From Neoarius graeffei (taxonomy: Eukaryota; Chordata; Actinopteri; Siluriformes; Ariidae): a stretch of DNA of 64,000 bases. Both the position numbers and the translations under genes were made by a program. The notes under the pieces were generated by a model. It did no database searches. It was not told where the DNA came from and saw nothing but the letters and a program-made list of their open reading frames with translations. This document shows, piece after piece, positions 1-11,479 of this stretch (position 1 is the stretch's first letter; each line of letters starts with the position of its first letter). The DNA is taken from positions 12,479,915-12,543,914 of the forward strand of contig NC_083572.1 in NCBI RefSeq assembly GCF_027579695.1, given 5' to 3'.

Positions 1-484
1 TGAGCTGCTTTCAACAAAATCACCTCTCAGCGAAGTACATTTAAGTCAAACGTTCATGTTGACATTTTCTGGTATTTTCCCCAAGGTTGTTTCACTTCCC
101 TGTGAAAAGCTGGTCATGTGCTTGTTGTCATGAAATATGTTTGAAAACTGAAAAACAAAAATGCATGACTCTGTTGATGTACTGCCTGGAAATTTATGTC
201 CACAATTTCTGTTTCCCTAATTGCTCTCTATTTCCAGTCTGCTCTGAATAATGTGTATTGTTAACCATTTTTTTAGTTATTATGATTATTATTAACAACA
301 ATGGATGTACTGTCTATGTATTTTTATACTATTCACCGAAACCAAGAACAAAAACCTTCTTTGAGGCAAAATTAGATCATTAAATCATGAAAGAGATCTT
401 CATGTTTTATTTTACTGCTTTTTGTCAAAAGCCCCAACAAAACAGTGGAGCCATACTATATAACAACCCTCATCCATCCATCTC
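1..484. other. No recognisable feature
   Basis: AT-rich non-coding sequence with short homopolymers. I see no long reading frame, repeat head or terminal inverted repeat. It ends in a CATC-rich stretch that is the tail of the neighbouring minus-strand LINE fragment. Confidence 0.5.
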
Positions 485-1192
485 TTCATCCATCCATTCA
501 TTTTCTGCCACTTATCCAGGTTTAGGTTGAGGGGGCAGCAGGTCAAGAAGAGATGCCCAAGCCTCCCTCTCCTTAGCCACCTCTTCTACCTCTTCCATGG
601 AAACACTGAATATTATCTCTCCAGAATGTCCTGGGTCTGCCCCAGGGTCTCCTCCCAGTTGGACATGTCCAGAACACCTCACCTCACCATGAAGCATCCT
701 AGACAGATGCCCAAACCACCTCAACAGGTTCCTTTCAATGTGGAGGACCAGCGACTCTATGCTGAGCCCCTCCCGAATGTCTGAGCTCCTCACCCTGCCT
801 CTAAGATCTACCAATAAATCAACAGTTTCACCTTTTGATTGAGCTCTCTCTTCACCATGATGGACCTTTTCTGGTTAAGAACATGGCCTCAGATTTGGAG
901 GTGCTAATTCTCATCCCAGCTACTTCACATTCGACTGCAATCTTCCCCAGTGCATGCTGAAGGTCACAACTCGATGAAGCCCAAAGGAACACATAATCTG
1001 CAAAAAGCAATGATGCAATCCTGAGTGTAGGCTATGCCTAGAAATTCTGTCCATAAAAGTTATCACCAGAGTCAGTGACAAAGGGCAGCCCTGGCAGAGT
1101 CCAGCACCCATTATGTACATGTCTAACTTATTGAAAGCAATGCAAACCAAGCTTTCACTCTGGTCATACAGAGACCGAATGGCCCAGAGCCG
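485..1192 (-). pseudogene. Degenerate LINE 3' fragment (CxGFRPGRGTxxQL family)
   Basis: On the minus strand this encodes broken pieces of a non-LTR reverse transcriptase C-terminus. Recognisable segments are LCQGCPLS near 1080-1100, MDRISR near 1050, and the terminal block WFGHLSRML ... EREAWASLLDLLPPQPKPG at 512-700. The same family is far better preserved at 23148-24396 and 41463-42891. The 3' tail at 470-495 is a short CATC/ATGG repeat. Reading frames are interrupted, so it is a fossil. The rest of the element resumes at 5191-5370, so it was split by the elements in between. The clade is uncertain; the C-terminal WLGH-type tail is seen in RTE/Nimb-like elements. Confidence 0.75.
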
Positions 1193-1194
1193 TG

Positions 1195-1395
1195 GGCACC
1201 AGGGTTGGGGACAATTCAGGAATGAACTCAACAATTCCAATTCAAACAAGGAAAGGGATTTGGAATTGGAATTCAACAATAACAACAACAACAACAGGAA
1301 ACTGAATTGGAATTTAATTGGAGTTTCAAGAAGTGGAATTCAATTCAATGAAATTCTATCTAATTTCAACCCCAATTCTAAAAAAGTTGTGACGC
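1195..1395. repeat. AATTC/GGAATT-rich low-complexity repeat
   Basis: Dense runs of GAATT and AATTCAA with an internal AAC triplet run. It lies at the point where the old minus-strand LINE was broken. It is probably part of an interspersed element, but I cannot assign a family. Confidence 0.45.
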
Positions 1396-1740
1396 TGTGT
1401 AAACTGTAAATAAGAACAGAATGCGATAATTTGCAAATCATGGAAACCCTATATTTCATTGAAAATAGTCCAAAGACAACACACCAAATGTTGAAACAGA
1501 AATGTTATTGTTTTTTGAAAAATTTATGCTCATTTTGAATTTGATTTCAGCAACACATTTCAAAAAAGTTGGGACAGGGGCAACAAAAAAATGAAAAAGT
1601 TGTGTAATGCTAAAAACCCCCAAAAACAAACAACTAATTTGGTTAATTGGCAACAGGCCAGTAACACGATTGGGTATAAAAAGAGCATCTCAGAGAGGCG
1701 GAGTCTCTCAGATGTCAGGATGGGGAGGGGTTAAAAGTTT
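1396..1740. mobile_element. DNA-transposon terminal fragment (AAAAAGTTGTGACG type)
   Basis: The stretch runs from an AAAAAAGTTG motif through TTTGCAAATCATGGAAACCC and AACACATTTCAAAAAAGTTGGGACAGGGGC. It resembles the terminal region of a common fish DNA transposon. No transposase frame is present. Superfamily is not determined from sequence alone. Confidence 0.45.
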
Positions 1741-2313
1741 CGGTGAGAAGCGGCAGCGAAAATGCACACAGTGTACTCTCAACCAGAAATGGAAAAGGGT
1801 AGGGGGTTATCATCTTGGAAAGTGGAATTTATTTGAATTCAGTTCTTTTTTCTGCTATTCTACTTAAATTCATGAATGGCCCCAACACTGAGAGGCACGG
1901 AACCCCATATTTGCATTTGGGATGCATTTGGATGGAATGATGGCGGCGAGTAAGAACACAGCGGCTTTGCTCTCCTCGATGTGGTTGTTCCTTCTCTCTG
2001 TCTTGTTTGTTTTTTCATTGGCGGGAACCTTGACATACAAACGGCAAGACTTGTTAAGGATTGGGACATTGTGTGGTGACTCGGATTTCACCAAAAGTTT
2101 TTACATCAACTATCTGCCGTTGGAGATCGCGCCACCAGCGGGGTTTTATGTGGACCACCATACTGGGTGTCAGACACAAGAGGTGGCACAGGGAATGACA
2201 CCAGAAGTGCAGCTGCAGAGCTGGCATTCAGGCCCGACTGAGGAAAGCCCCGCACAGGCCAGCACTACCCAGCATCTTCCTGACCAACGCCAGTTCACTT
2301 AGTAACAAGATGG

Positions 2314-4149
2314 ATGAGCATCGGATGGTTGATCATCGATGCACAAAAATCAGTGCAGAACTGCTCACTGATGGTGATAATGGAGATGTGGCTGCACTCG
2401 GGAATCCTGGATGAGGCTATCATGCTAACAGGACTCACAGCGCACCGGGCTGACAGAAACAGCGAGTCTGGTAAGAGCAGAGGTGGAGGGCTGTGCATCT
2501 ACTCTAACAACAGGTGGTGTACAAATGCTACGGTGATTGAGAGACACTGCTCACCTGATCTGGAGTTTGCCACACTGAGATACTGGCCTTTCTATCTGCT
2601 GTGTGAGTTTACTGCTGTTACTGTCATGGCTGTTTACATACTACCCAGCGCAAACGCTAATGTAGCATTAAACATATTGCTAACAGCCATTAGCATACTG
2701 CAGTCTATGCATCCCGATGGGATTTTTATTGTGGCTGGGGACTTCAATCATGTAAACCTACGGACTGTGCTCCCTAAAGTCTACCAGCATGTTACATGTC
2801 CAATGAGAGGTCAAAACACACTGGACCATGTATACAGTAACATTAGGGAAGGATATAAAGTCTCTGCCCATCCTCACTTAGGCCAGTCTGACCATTTATC
2901 CCTCTTTCTCACCCCGGCATATAGACCTCTCATTAAGAAAACTATGCCTAGAGTGAGACACACGAGGATTTGGCCTGAGAATGCAATTCCACAACTGCAG
3001 GACTGCTTTGAGTGCACCAATTGGGACCTATTTGCACAACAGGATTTAGAGGACTATACATCCATGGTTTTGTTTTACATTCATGCCTGTATTGAAAATG
3101 TCACTGTTGAGAAACAGATACGATGTTATCAAAACAACAAACCGTGGATGACCAGAGATGTCAAGCAGCTGCTGAGGGACGGTGACACAGACTTTAGGTC
3201 TGGTAACATGGAAGTGTACAGCGTTGCCAGATCCAACCTAAAAAGAGGCATCAAAGAGGCAAAAGCAGCCTACAGGACGAAAATCGAGGGATACTTCAGC
3301 GAAGGGGACTCCCAGCGTGTCTGGCAGGGAATCCAGCACCTCACAAACTTTAAGGGCTCCATGGATTCAAACACTAGTACCAGCAGGAACCTCGCTGAGG
3401 AGCTCAACCATTTCTTCACACATTTTGAGGTGACTGAGGCAGAGACTGGGTCCACACTGTTATCACCCATAAGTGACCTGACACTCACAGTGAGTATGGA
3501 GGTCAGGAAAGTGCTCCATAGTGTGAACCCCAGGAAGGCTGCCGGTCCCGACGGTATCCCAGGAAGAGTACTGAAAGGCTGTGCGGACCAGCTGACTGAG
3601 GTATTCACTTCTATCTTCAATCTCTTTCTGTCCTCTGGTACTGTCCCCAAATGCTTCAAATCTGCCACCATTGTGCCCATCCCTAAGAAACCATCTGTCA
3701 GCAGCCTCTCTGACTACAGACCTGTGGCTCTTACCTCGATGGTTATGAAGTGCTTTGAAAGGCTGGTGCTAAAACACATCAAAGCCTCTCTTCCTCCCAG
3801 TTTGGATCAGCATCAATTTGCATACAGAGCCAACAGGTCGACAGGAGATGCTATCAACGCAGCCCTCCACAGCGTGTTGATGCATGTGGAACGACCCAGC
3901 TCATATGTAAGAATGTTGTTCATGGACTTCAGTTCTGCTTTTAATACTATCATGCCCAGCAGAATAATGTCCAAACTTTACAGTCTGGGTGTCAGCCATC
4001 ACATCTGCAGATGGATCAAGGACTTTCTAACAGACCATCCACAGTCAGTTAGACTGGGGGTTCCACCATTCCTCAGTCCTGGCCCTCAGCACTGGTGCCC
4101 CCCAGGGCTGTGTACTGAGTCCTTTGCTATACACCCTATACACCCATGA
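2314..4149 (+). pseudogene. LINE ORF2: AP endonuclease and reverse transcriptase, truncated frame
   Basis: The 611-codon frame starts in the endonuclease domain (GDFNHVNLR near residue 145 and LGQSDHLSLF near 190). It then runs into reverse transcriptase: AAGPDGIPGRVLKGC near 410, DYRPVALTSMVMKCFERL near 468, HQFAYRANRSTGDA near 505 and MLFMDFSSAFNTI near 537. A frameshift near 4080-4140 ends the frame just after the PPGLCTESF segment. Downstream, position about 4186-4197 reads FAEDT where active elements have F/YADD, so the catalytic box has an Asp-to-Glu change. In active elements this protein nicks target DNA and copies the element RNA; this copy is unlikely to do so. Confidence 0.85.
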
Positions 4150-4866
4150 CTGTACACCTGTCCATGACAGCAACATCATTATTAAGTTCGCGGAAGACAC
4201 TACTGTGGTAGGACTGATACATAATAATGACGAGACTGCCTACAGGGATTAAGTCCAGAAACTCACTGCTTGGTGTTCTGACAACAACCTGGTACTCAGC
4301 TCTTCTAAAACAAAAGAGTTGGTGATAGATTTTCAGAGGAAGAGGGAGGAACCTGCCCCTCTCTACATCAAAGGGGACATTGTGGAGAGGGTCAGCGACT
4401 TCAGATTCTTGGGAACACATATCTCTCAGGACCTCACAAGGACTATTAACACCACTCCTCTTGTGAAAAAGCACAGCAGAGACTGTACTTTTTGAGGTCA
4501 CTGAGAAAAGTCAACCTGCCCCAGAAACTGCTGTTGTCCTTTTACAAATGTTCTGTGGAAAGCATCATCACCCACAACATCTTGGTGTGGTTTAAGAGCT
4601 GCACCATGGCTGACAAAAAGGCTTTGGAGAGAGTCATGAAGTCGGCACAGGACATTATATGGACACAGCTGCCCTTACTGACGGACATATATATCGTAAC
4701 ACCAGATGCTTGCGCCGTGCAGAAACCATCATTAAGGACTGTTCTCACCCAGGAAACAACCTGTTTACGCTGCTGCCTTCTGGAAGGCGCTGTAGGTTCA
4801 TACAGGCCTGCACCCCCAGACTCATGAACAGTTTTTATCCAAGTGCCATAAAACAACTCAACTCTT
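4150..4866 (+). pseudogene. Out-of-frame C-terminal remainder of the LINE ORF2
   Basis: Translating across frames recovers FAEDTTVVGLI near 4186, FLGTHIS near 4408, LRSLRKVNLPQKLLLSFY near 4490 and a C-terminal NSFYPSAIKQLNS at 4824-4865. These are the post-palm and thumb regions of the same reverse transcriptase. At least two frameshifts and an in-frame stop (near 4250) separate them. Confidence 0.75.
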
Positions 4867-5190
4867 AGTTGAAGTATGTACAATATTCTGTGCAATATAT
4901 TCTGGACTGTGCAATACACTTGCTCATCTATTTATCAACTTGTTGTTTTATGTCGATGTCTGCTGTATGTGATGTGTGCTGTTTTATATTTTATATTACA
5001 ATTATTTATATTAGCCTTTTTAAAATTTAAAACGTGTACTGTTTTTATATTTTATATTACACTTAGACTTTTATTTTTATATTGGCTGTACCACTTGAGG
5101 AGTTGCACTGAAATTTCATTGTACAGCTGTGCAATGACAATAAAGGCATTCAATTCAATTCAATTCAATTCAATTCAATTCAATTCAATT

Positions 5191-5372
5191 TCCGAAGCAC
5201 CTCCCGCAGGACACCCCAAGGGACACAGTGGTTGGCCTTTTCCAAGTCCACAAAGCACATGTAGACTGGTTGGGCAAACTCCCTCCATCTTCCAGTGCCC
5301 TTGTGAGGGTAAAGAGCTGCTCCAGTGTTCCACACCCAGGATGAAAACTGCATTGCTCCTCCTGAAAAATAA
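5191..5372 (-). pseudogene. Second half of the split minus-strand LINE fragment
   Basis: The minus strand encodes EEQCSFHPGCGTLEQLFTL followed by a frame-broken segment equivalent to the FVDLEKAFDRVPRG block of the better copies. Together with 485-1192 it shows one older element in the same orientation, separated by the plus-strand LINE insertion. Confidence 0.7.
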
Positions 5373-6730
5373 ACAACAACAACAACAGTTCAGGATTTAT
5401 TTAATTAACATTTACAAATAATGAGGGAAATGGAAGCAATCAGAACAGGAAAATACTAACATCTAATCACAAACTTGTTACAATAAGTAGAGCTATGAAA
5501 GCACTGACACTTGGCAATACTTAGAAGTGAAAACATCTACAGTTTAGATAAAGGATTTATGATTTTTGAGCCCTTCAATGACAATATATGAGAAATCTGA
5601 AAACTGTACTTTCTGATATTTTTTTCAGTATGAGAAACTCTCCCCCACGGAAAAGCTAGTTCACTGAAAGAGAAAGGAAGTGGGATGTGAAAGACGTACA
5701 TTTGTGATAGCTGATAGCAGTTACCTTCAGTTTGTGGTGAGTTTATCAAGATGAACTTTGACCTGTGAAAGTCTCGTAGGCTGATATAACGCAAGAAAAC
5801 CACACTGGAAAATCTTTGGCCATTACAAAAATTAGAGGCATTATTTATTTTATTTTTTATATTTAGGACTGTAAATAGGGAGTGTTTTGTGTGAAAACAA
5901 GAAGTTTGATCCATTTTTATACTGTACTGATGATCAGATCCACAAATGTCCATGTAAATATCTTTCACGGTTGTTTATTATTTTATGCGACATAATATGG
6001 ACCAGATTATGACCTGATGATGTTAATTTTGTAACAGTTGTATAAAATATGCTTATATCGTACATGCAGATGCTGGCTCATAAAGCTAATTGTTTCTGCA
6101 GATTGCAGTTTAATGCAGTTCAAACTATACATATTTTATCATTGATACTGTCTGCGTGGTGCCATTCTGTCCACTATGTGGCAGAATTCTGTTATTGTTT
6201 TATTATTTTTTCTCTCTGCCTCCAAGGTTTTCTGTGTTAGCAATGTTATAACCTCTGTAATACTCACAATACTCAGAAAAGTATCTGAATATCATATCAC
6301 TCATTTCTAGTTCAACACACACACTTGCATAACCACTTCCTCAGAGACATACGACAGATCTAGTCAAGCTGTAGTCCGAAAGACATTGCATCAATTAATT
6401 GCAACCTTTTGCGTAATAAAGCAGAATGAAAATGATGCTGCAGTATTTAGCAATATGTCTAAAAATTAAGATGAATCATCAGTACCAAACTATTAATGTA
6501 GATCTCAAAGGTTTTAACAGGATTGACATCATGCAGTGTGTGGAAGGGACATATTTGGTAAACATGATTCAGGTTCCTGTTTTTTTTCTTTTTAAGATAT
6601 TTATCAACAGATTCAACCAGAATCAGCACTACTGGAGTTGGATTAGTGCTCATCAGAGAGGAAAGTCAGTTAAAAGTTAGTCATTCCACTGATCTTCTAA
6701 CTCATGTGAGATAAGTTCTGAGAACTTAAT
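5373..6730. other. Non-coding, no assignable feature
   Basis: AT-rich sequence with a short CAA run near 5377 and no convincing reading frame. The 143-codon minus-strand frame at 5537-5968 has no recognisable motif, so I do not call it a gene. Confidence 0.5.
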
Positions 6731-7410
6731 TTAAAGGGGAACTGAAGTCATTTTTAAACTTGCATTATTTCTTAATTAATGTATTATTCAATTACGTTTT
6801 CGGTTTTAGCAACCTTATATTGTGACTCATATTGGCAGCTAATTGCAATTAAATATTATACTTATCGGCCTATTCGGTTTTTAGCCGTGTTGAATTTAGT
6901 TCGTTTGGTCCATGGCAGGCGTTGCTTATCCGCGCGATCTTCACGAGACTTATGAGAGACTTCAAAATGTGAAGTGTCAGCCAGGTGTCAGTGCCGCCAT
7001 TTTGAAAACTGTTTTCCAAACGAAATATTGCACAAAAACGAGGTTAAATGATGATTACTGCCTACTTTTCTCAAATCTTCCTGATTACTATCGAAACAAA
7101 CAAAACTTCCAGCTTGAGTAGATCAGCATTCAAAAGAAGGCGTGCGTGTCTTTTGACAATGTTGGCAGATGTTGGTCACTTTGATTTCCGCTGTACGTTT
7201 TACTTCCATCCTACGATGTCTCGCACAGGTCTCAACGAATCTTGTTTACAGCCATTGTTTTGACATATGGACTGATATATTACATAGCATATTTCAAACA
7301 CTCAAAACTTGCTATAGCAGTGACAAAATAGCTATCAGAAATGCATATTTAATAAAATGAGATAAATAGAATTTTGATAATTAAAAAAATTGCCTTCAGT
7401 TCTCCTTTAA
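6731..7410. mobile_element. piggyBac-like non-autonomous element with TTAA target sites
   Basis: The termini are TTAA-AGGGGAACTGAAG at 6731-6747 and CTTCAGTTCTCCT-TTAA at 7394-7410. The 13-bp inverted repeats match at 12 positions. A TTAA target duplication is the hallmark of piggyBac-group insertion. There is no transposase frame, so it would depend on an enzyme supplied elsewhere. Confidence 0.75.
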
Positions 7411-7680
7411 AGCCTAAAAGTAGTACAAACCCAATTAGGGCAGACGTCCTAGATGAAAAAGATGAAAAGTTATGCTGTACTGACCTTAGATTTAAATGAG
7501 GTTTGTTTGTTAGTTGTGTTAGGAAATCACCAAGACCCAAAAAAGCTTTAAATGTGCTTTTATTCCATTCAAAGTGCTCATCAATTCAATTCAACTCATC
7601 TTTTCATTCTCAAATTGCAGTCCAATTTTGATTAGGATTTCAGAAGGAGTTAATCTTTAGTAATTGCTTTATCCTGGTCA
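7411..7680. other. Non-coding spacer
   Basis: Nothing recognisable apart from AT-rich sequence leading into the next SINE. Confidence 0.4.
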
Positions 7681-8031
7681 GGGTTGAGTGGTTAGAGCTG
7701 TTGCCTCACAGCAAGAAGGTCCTGGGTTCGAGCCCAGTGGCCAACGAGGGCCTTTCTGTGTGGAGTTTGCAGGTTCTTCCCATGTCTCCGTAGGTTTCCT
7801 TCGGGTGCTCCAGTTTCCCCCACAGTCCAAAGATATACAGGTTAGGCTAATTAGTGGCTCTAAATTGACCATAGGTGTGAATGTGAGTGTGAATGGTTGT
7901 TTGTCTCTGTGTCAGCCCTGTGATGACCTGGCGACTTGTCCAGGGTGTACTCCGTCTCTCACCCAGCTGGGATAGGCTCCAGATTGCCTGCAACCCTGTA
8001 CAGGATAAGCAGCTACAGATAATGGATGGAT
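7681..8031 (+). mobile_element. DANA/Mermaid-type SINE, diverged copy
   Basis: It carries the tRNA-like head (GTGGTTAGAGCTGTTGCCTC, then GGGTTCGAGCCC as B box), the CAGTCCAAAGA core and the tail GATAATGGATGGATAG. SINE RNAs are made by RNA polymerase III and copied by a partner LINE. Divergence from the consensus-like copies is high, so it is an old insertion. Confidence 0.85.
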
Positions 8032-8377
8032 AGATGGTCAGAGTTTTGGTGAATCTGGGACCTGTCCGAGGAAAACTGGGCACAAGAGACTTGCCACGCC
8101 ACCACAGCGTATCATAGTCATTCACACCTCGGGATAGTTGAGAGTAGCCAATCCACCTTCCACTTTGGTTTTGGGAGGTGGAATAAAACCAAAGATCTTT
8201 GCATGCTGGCAGATCTACCACCATGCTTCATCTGAAACCAGCCTTTGGAACTGCTACTTGTGCCTGGTCGCATGGAACAACCTCTGAGAACAGAGCAACC
8301 TGCCGTCTTCATACTGTGCCACCATTAGGTTTCAAACTCTCAATCTCTTGACCATAGAGTGAACAATTTCCCATCAT
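8032..8377. other. No recognisable feature
   Basis: Overlapping short minus-strand frames here have no motif. The composition looks like decayed interspersed repeat. Confidence 0.35.
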
Positions 8378-8698
8378 CCCCTCCAAATTCATTCATTCAT
8401 CTTGGTCAAAGTCAATGTGGAACTGGAGTCTAGCTCAAGAACACTGAGGCCGGAATACACCCTGGATAGAACACCAGTTCACTGCAAGACACCATGTACA
8501 CACCTGGGGTAGTTTAGAAAAGGAAATCCAACTGGCATGTTTCTGGGAGGTGGGATTAAACTTGAGAATCTGAAGGAAGCCCATATACACTTAGAGAGCA
8601 TGCAAAACTCCATACAGACAGTAACCTAAGCTCAGAGTCAAACTGGGAACCCTGGAGCTGTGAAGGACAATGCTACCTGCTGGACCATCATGGCATCC
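8378..8698 (-). mobile_element. Old V-SINE-like copy, minus strand
   Basis: Read on the minus strand, the order is ATGATGGTCCAGCAGGTAGC head, GAGTTTTGCATGCTCTC core, GGGTGTATTCCGGCCTC and a GATGAATGAATGAA tail. The architecture is like the other SINEs here but the sequence is strongly diverged, so it is a separate and older subfamily. Confidence 0.6.
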
Positions 8699-9470
8699 AT
8701 AAGTCTTTTAATAAGTTTATAAATTGCAGAAGATTGAAATGAAATACACTATTTACTTCAGCAGCCACAATTATGTGATTAAAGATGCTACATTCTTTGA
8801 AACAAAGGTTCTTTGGGGGTTCTTTAGATGGTTAAATATTCTAGTTTTCAAAAGCATTTCTATCAAATCTTTTTCCTAATGGAAACCCCAATGTGGTCGG
8901 ATTCTACATAGAAATTTTAATGGTCTACCCAGTCTCTAGAACAATTTAAGGTGTTGTATTGGAACCTTGTATTTTGTAATTGAATAATTGATTTGATTAA
9001 TGAATGCATTGCAGGAAATCATTATAATTGTCTCTAAGAGGTCAATTCCGGTCTTTTGTCAGTATCTGTTGTCGTCAGTACGAAGAGTGTATGAAAGTAC
9101 AATGCTTACACTTAAGTAGAGAAAGCTGGTTAGTGTATGGCTGAAAGGTGCAGACTGATAGGGAATCTTAGATTCAGTTAAGAAAGAACTCAGACTAACT
9201 GTCATTTCAGTCTGATGATTCATCAACGCGCTTATTCTCTGATAATAGTCAACTACACTCAAACACAACAGATATCCATCTCACTTTTCTGGCAGGATGG
9301 TAGGCTTCAAAGACAGAAGAGTTTCGGGTATGGTTCAGGTATTACCTCAGGACAAAAGCCGAGCTTTACGAGCAATTTTTTTTCCACCTTAAATGTAGGT
9401 AACTTGGTCTGGCTTGAAACCCTTTTCAAGGACATGAAAGTTACATTTTAAAATCCTATCGTTTCCAGGG
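8699..9470. other. No recognisable feature
   Basis: AT-rich sequence without a supported coding region or element boundary. Confidence 0.4.
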
Positions 9471-9472
9471 GA

Positions 9473-9712
9473 AACTAGAAAAGCACTCAGAGAGCACAGA
9501 CCTCCGCCAAGAATCCTTTAAAAAATTCTGGGATCCAGAAGGTGATCCGGATCACCGCCAAAATTTAATGGATTGTTACTTGTGCCCAGTCACACCTCTG
9601 GAAAAAAATTTCAGAGCAATCCGTTCATAACTTTTTCCATAATGTTGCTAACAGACAAACCAACAAACAAACCAACACTACCGAAAACATAACCTCCTTG
9701 GCGGAGGTAAAA
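9473..9712. repeat. Interspersed repeat bounded by CCTCCGCCAAG / CTTGGCGGAGG
   Basis: The segment opens with ACCTCCGCCAAG (near 9501) and closes with CTTGGCGGAGGT (near 9697), with GACAAACCAACAAACAAACC before the end. The ends are inverted relative to each other. It resembles a widespread fish repeat. No coding capacity. Confidence 0.5.
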
Positions 9713-9764
9713 AAGCACTACAAAAATCCCAAATTGCTTATGAAGCAGCTAGCTAGGTAAAAAG

Positions 9765-10080
9765 TTTGTACACCTCTACTCTACTTATTCATAGGTGTTT
9801 CTGTATCGTGACTATTTTCTACATTGTAGAACAATCGTGAAGACGTCAAAACTATGAAATAACATATGGGACATTCACATACACTCTTATGCAGAGCAAC
9901 ATACCCAGAGCAGCCTGGGCCTTACTCAAGGGCACTTCATCCATTCCTGTTGGTCCAGGGAATCGAACTAGCAACCTTTTGATCCCAAAGCTGCTTCTCT
10001 AACCATTAGTCCATGGCTTCCCTAATAGATGGAGCATATATGGAATTATATAGTAAACAAAAAAGTGTTAAAAAACAACA
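9765..10080. mobile_element. Tc1-like terminal remnant, interrupted by a tRNA-SINE
   Basis: The block with TTCTACATTGTAGAACAATC, TCAAAACTATGAAATAACA and then (after the SINE) TATATGGAATTATATAGTAAAC is typical of decayed fish Tc1-family termini. A matching opposite end may be the TGTCCAAACTTTTGACTAG motif at 13528-13546, with later insertions between. This assignment is tentative. Confidence 0.4.
9865..10022 (-). mobile_element. tRNA-derived SINE, second family, minus strand
   Basis: On the minus strand it begins CCATGGACTAATGGTTAGAG, continues with a B-box-like GTTCGATTCCCTGG and then AAGTGCCCTTGAGTAAGGC. The same family occurs on the plus strand at 17957-18023 plus 19082-19205. Confidence 0.65.
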
Positions 10081-10812
10081 TCTATCCATTATCTATAGCC
10101 GCTTATCCTGTACAGGGTCGCAGGCAAGCTGGAGCCTATCCCAGCTGACTATGGGTGAGAGGTGGGGTACACCCTGGACAAGTCGCCAGGTCATCACAGG
10201 GCTGACACAGAGAGACAAATAACCATTCACACTCACATCTATGGGGCGGCACGGTGGTGTAGTGGTTAGCGCTGTCGCCTCACAGTAAGAAGGTCCTGGG
10301 TTCGAGCCCCGGGGCCGGCGAGGGCCCTTCTGTGTGGAGTTTGCATGTTCTCCCCGTGTCCGCGTGGGTTTCCTCCGGGTGCTCCGGTTTCCCCCACAGT
10401 CCAAAGACATGCAGGTTAGGTTAACTGGTGACTCTAAATTGAGCGTAGGTGTGAGTGTGAATGGTTGTCTGTGTCTATGTGTCAGCCCTGTGATGACCTG
10501 GCGACTTGTCCAGGGTGTACCCCGCCTTTCGCCCGTAGTCAGCTGGGATAGGCTCCAGCTTGCCTGCGACCCTGTAGAAGGATAAAGCGGCTAGAGATAA
10601 TGAGATGAGATGAGACTCACATCTATGGTCAATTTAGAGCCACCAGTTAACCTAACCTGCATGTCTTTGGACTGTAAGGGGAAACTGGAAGAAACCTCTG
10701 GCGACATGGGGAGAACATGCAAACTCCACACAGAAAGGCCCTCGTCAGCCGCTGGGCTCGAACCCAGGATCTTCTTACTGTGAGGTGACAGTGCTAACCA
10801 CTACACCACATA
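10081..10812 (-). mobile_element. Mermaid-type SINE (minus), host of a nested SINE
   Basis: The 3' half lies at 10081-10243 and the 5' tRNA-like head at 10615-10812, both on the minus strand. The copy is interrupted by a plus-strand SINE at 10244-10614. Removing the insert restores a continuous diverged SINE. Confidence 0.85.
10244..10614 (+). mobile_element. Mermaid-type SINE, young, nested
   Basis: A consensus-like copy from GGGCGGCACGGTGGTG to GATAATGAGATGAGATG. The 13-bp target duplication ACTCACATCTATG flanks it at 10231-10243 and 10615-10627. It sits inside an older copy of the same class in the opposite orientation. Confidence 0.92.
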
Positions 10813-11479
10813 ATGTATACCCCAATAAATAGCCCTATTCAACACCACAACTGAAGTAATCCATATTATGTCAAGAACCGCTATCAGTAGAGCTTGTCAG
10901 ACTTGATGGTACAATCCCTTGAATAATCAGCACTGCTTCTTGCCTGTTGTCTTGAGTGGGAGAGTGGTAAAAACTTCATTGGGGTCATCAAGTGGGCACC
11001 CTCCTTCCTTGATGTTTCATTGATTTAGGCCCACAATACCTCCAGAGGGCTCAACAGCGACACCTGGCATCCCAGGTGTGCCCCCCTTTGTTTTTACCCC
11101 TCAATGGTCATCTGGAGTCCTTCCTCTTGATCCACAGCCAGTTGCTGCTTCACTCCGCAGCCTCTGAGAGTGACTTCACTGCTTATTGGAAGGCCTGTCC
11201 TTTCACTCCCATTCTGTTCAGGAGCCTAGTTGTAGTCTTGGCAACAAACCCTCTACACCCAACTTCTACTGGGAACACCTTGGTATGCCAGTTGCATTGT
11301 TCTGCCTGGGCTGCTATTTCAGCATGCTTCAGGCTTTTCTGCTCGTATGCCTCTTCAACAGCAGCTTCCCATGGTACCGTCAGCTCCAGAATGTATAGAA
11401 TTTTCTGGGAAGTTGACCACAGGATGAGATCTGGCCTGAGAGTAGTTGTTACTATCTCTGTCGGAAAGACAAGTTTATG

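Larger units (their letters stand above)
1870..5190 (+). mobile_element. CR1/L2-superclade LINE, nearly full ORF2, degenerate
   Basis: A non-LTR retrotransposon with a short ORF1 remnant (1922-2302), a long ORF2 (2314-4149, continuing in broken frames to about 4866) and a 3' end in ACAATAAAGGCATTC followed by an ATTCA microsatellite at 5151-5190. That type of simple-repeat 3' tail fits the CR1/L2 group. It was inserted, with neighbouring repeat sequence, inside an older minus-strand LINE whose two halves flank it (485-1192 and 5191-5370). Confidence 0.8.

Noticed and set aside
5537-5968. Minus-strand 143-codon frame as a gene
   Set aside because: No motif, no splice context, AT-rich; likely chance.
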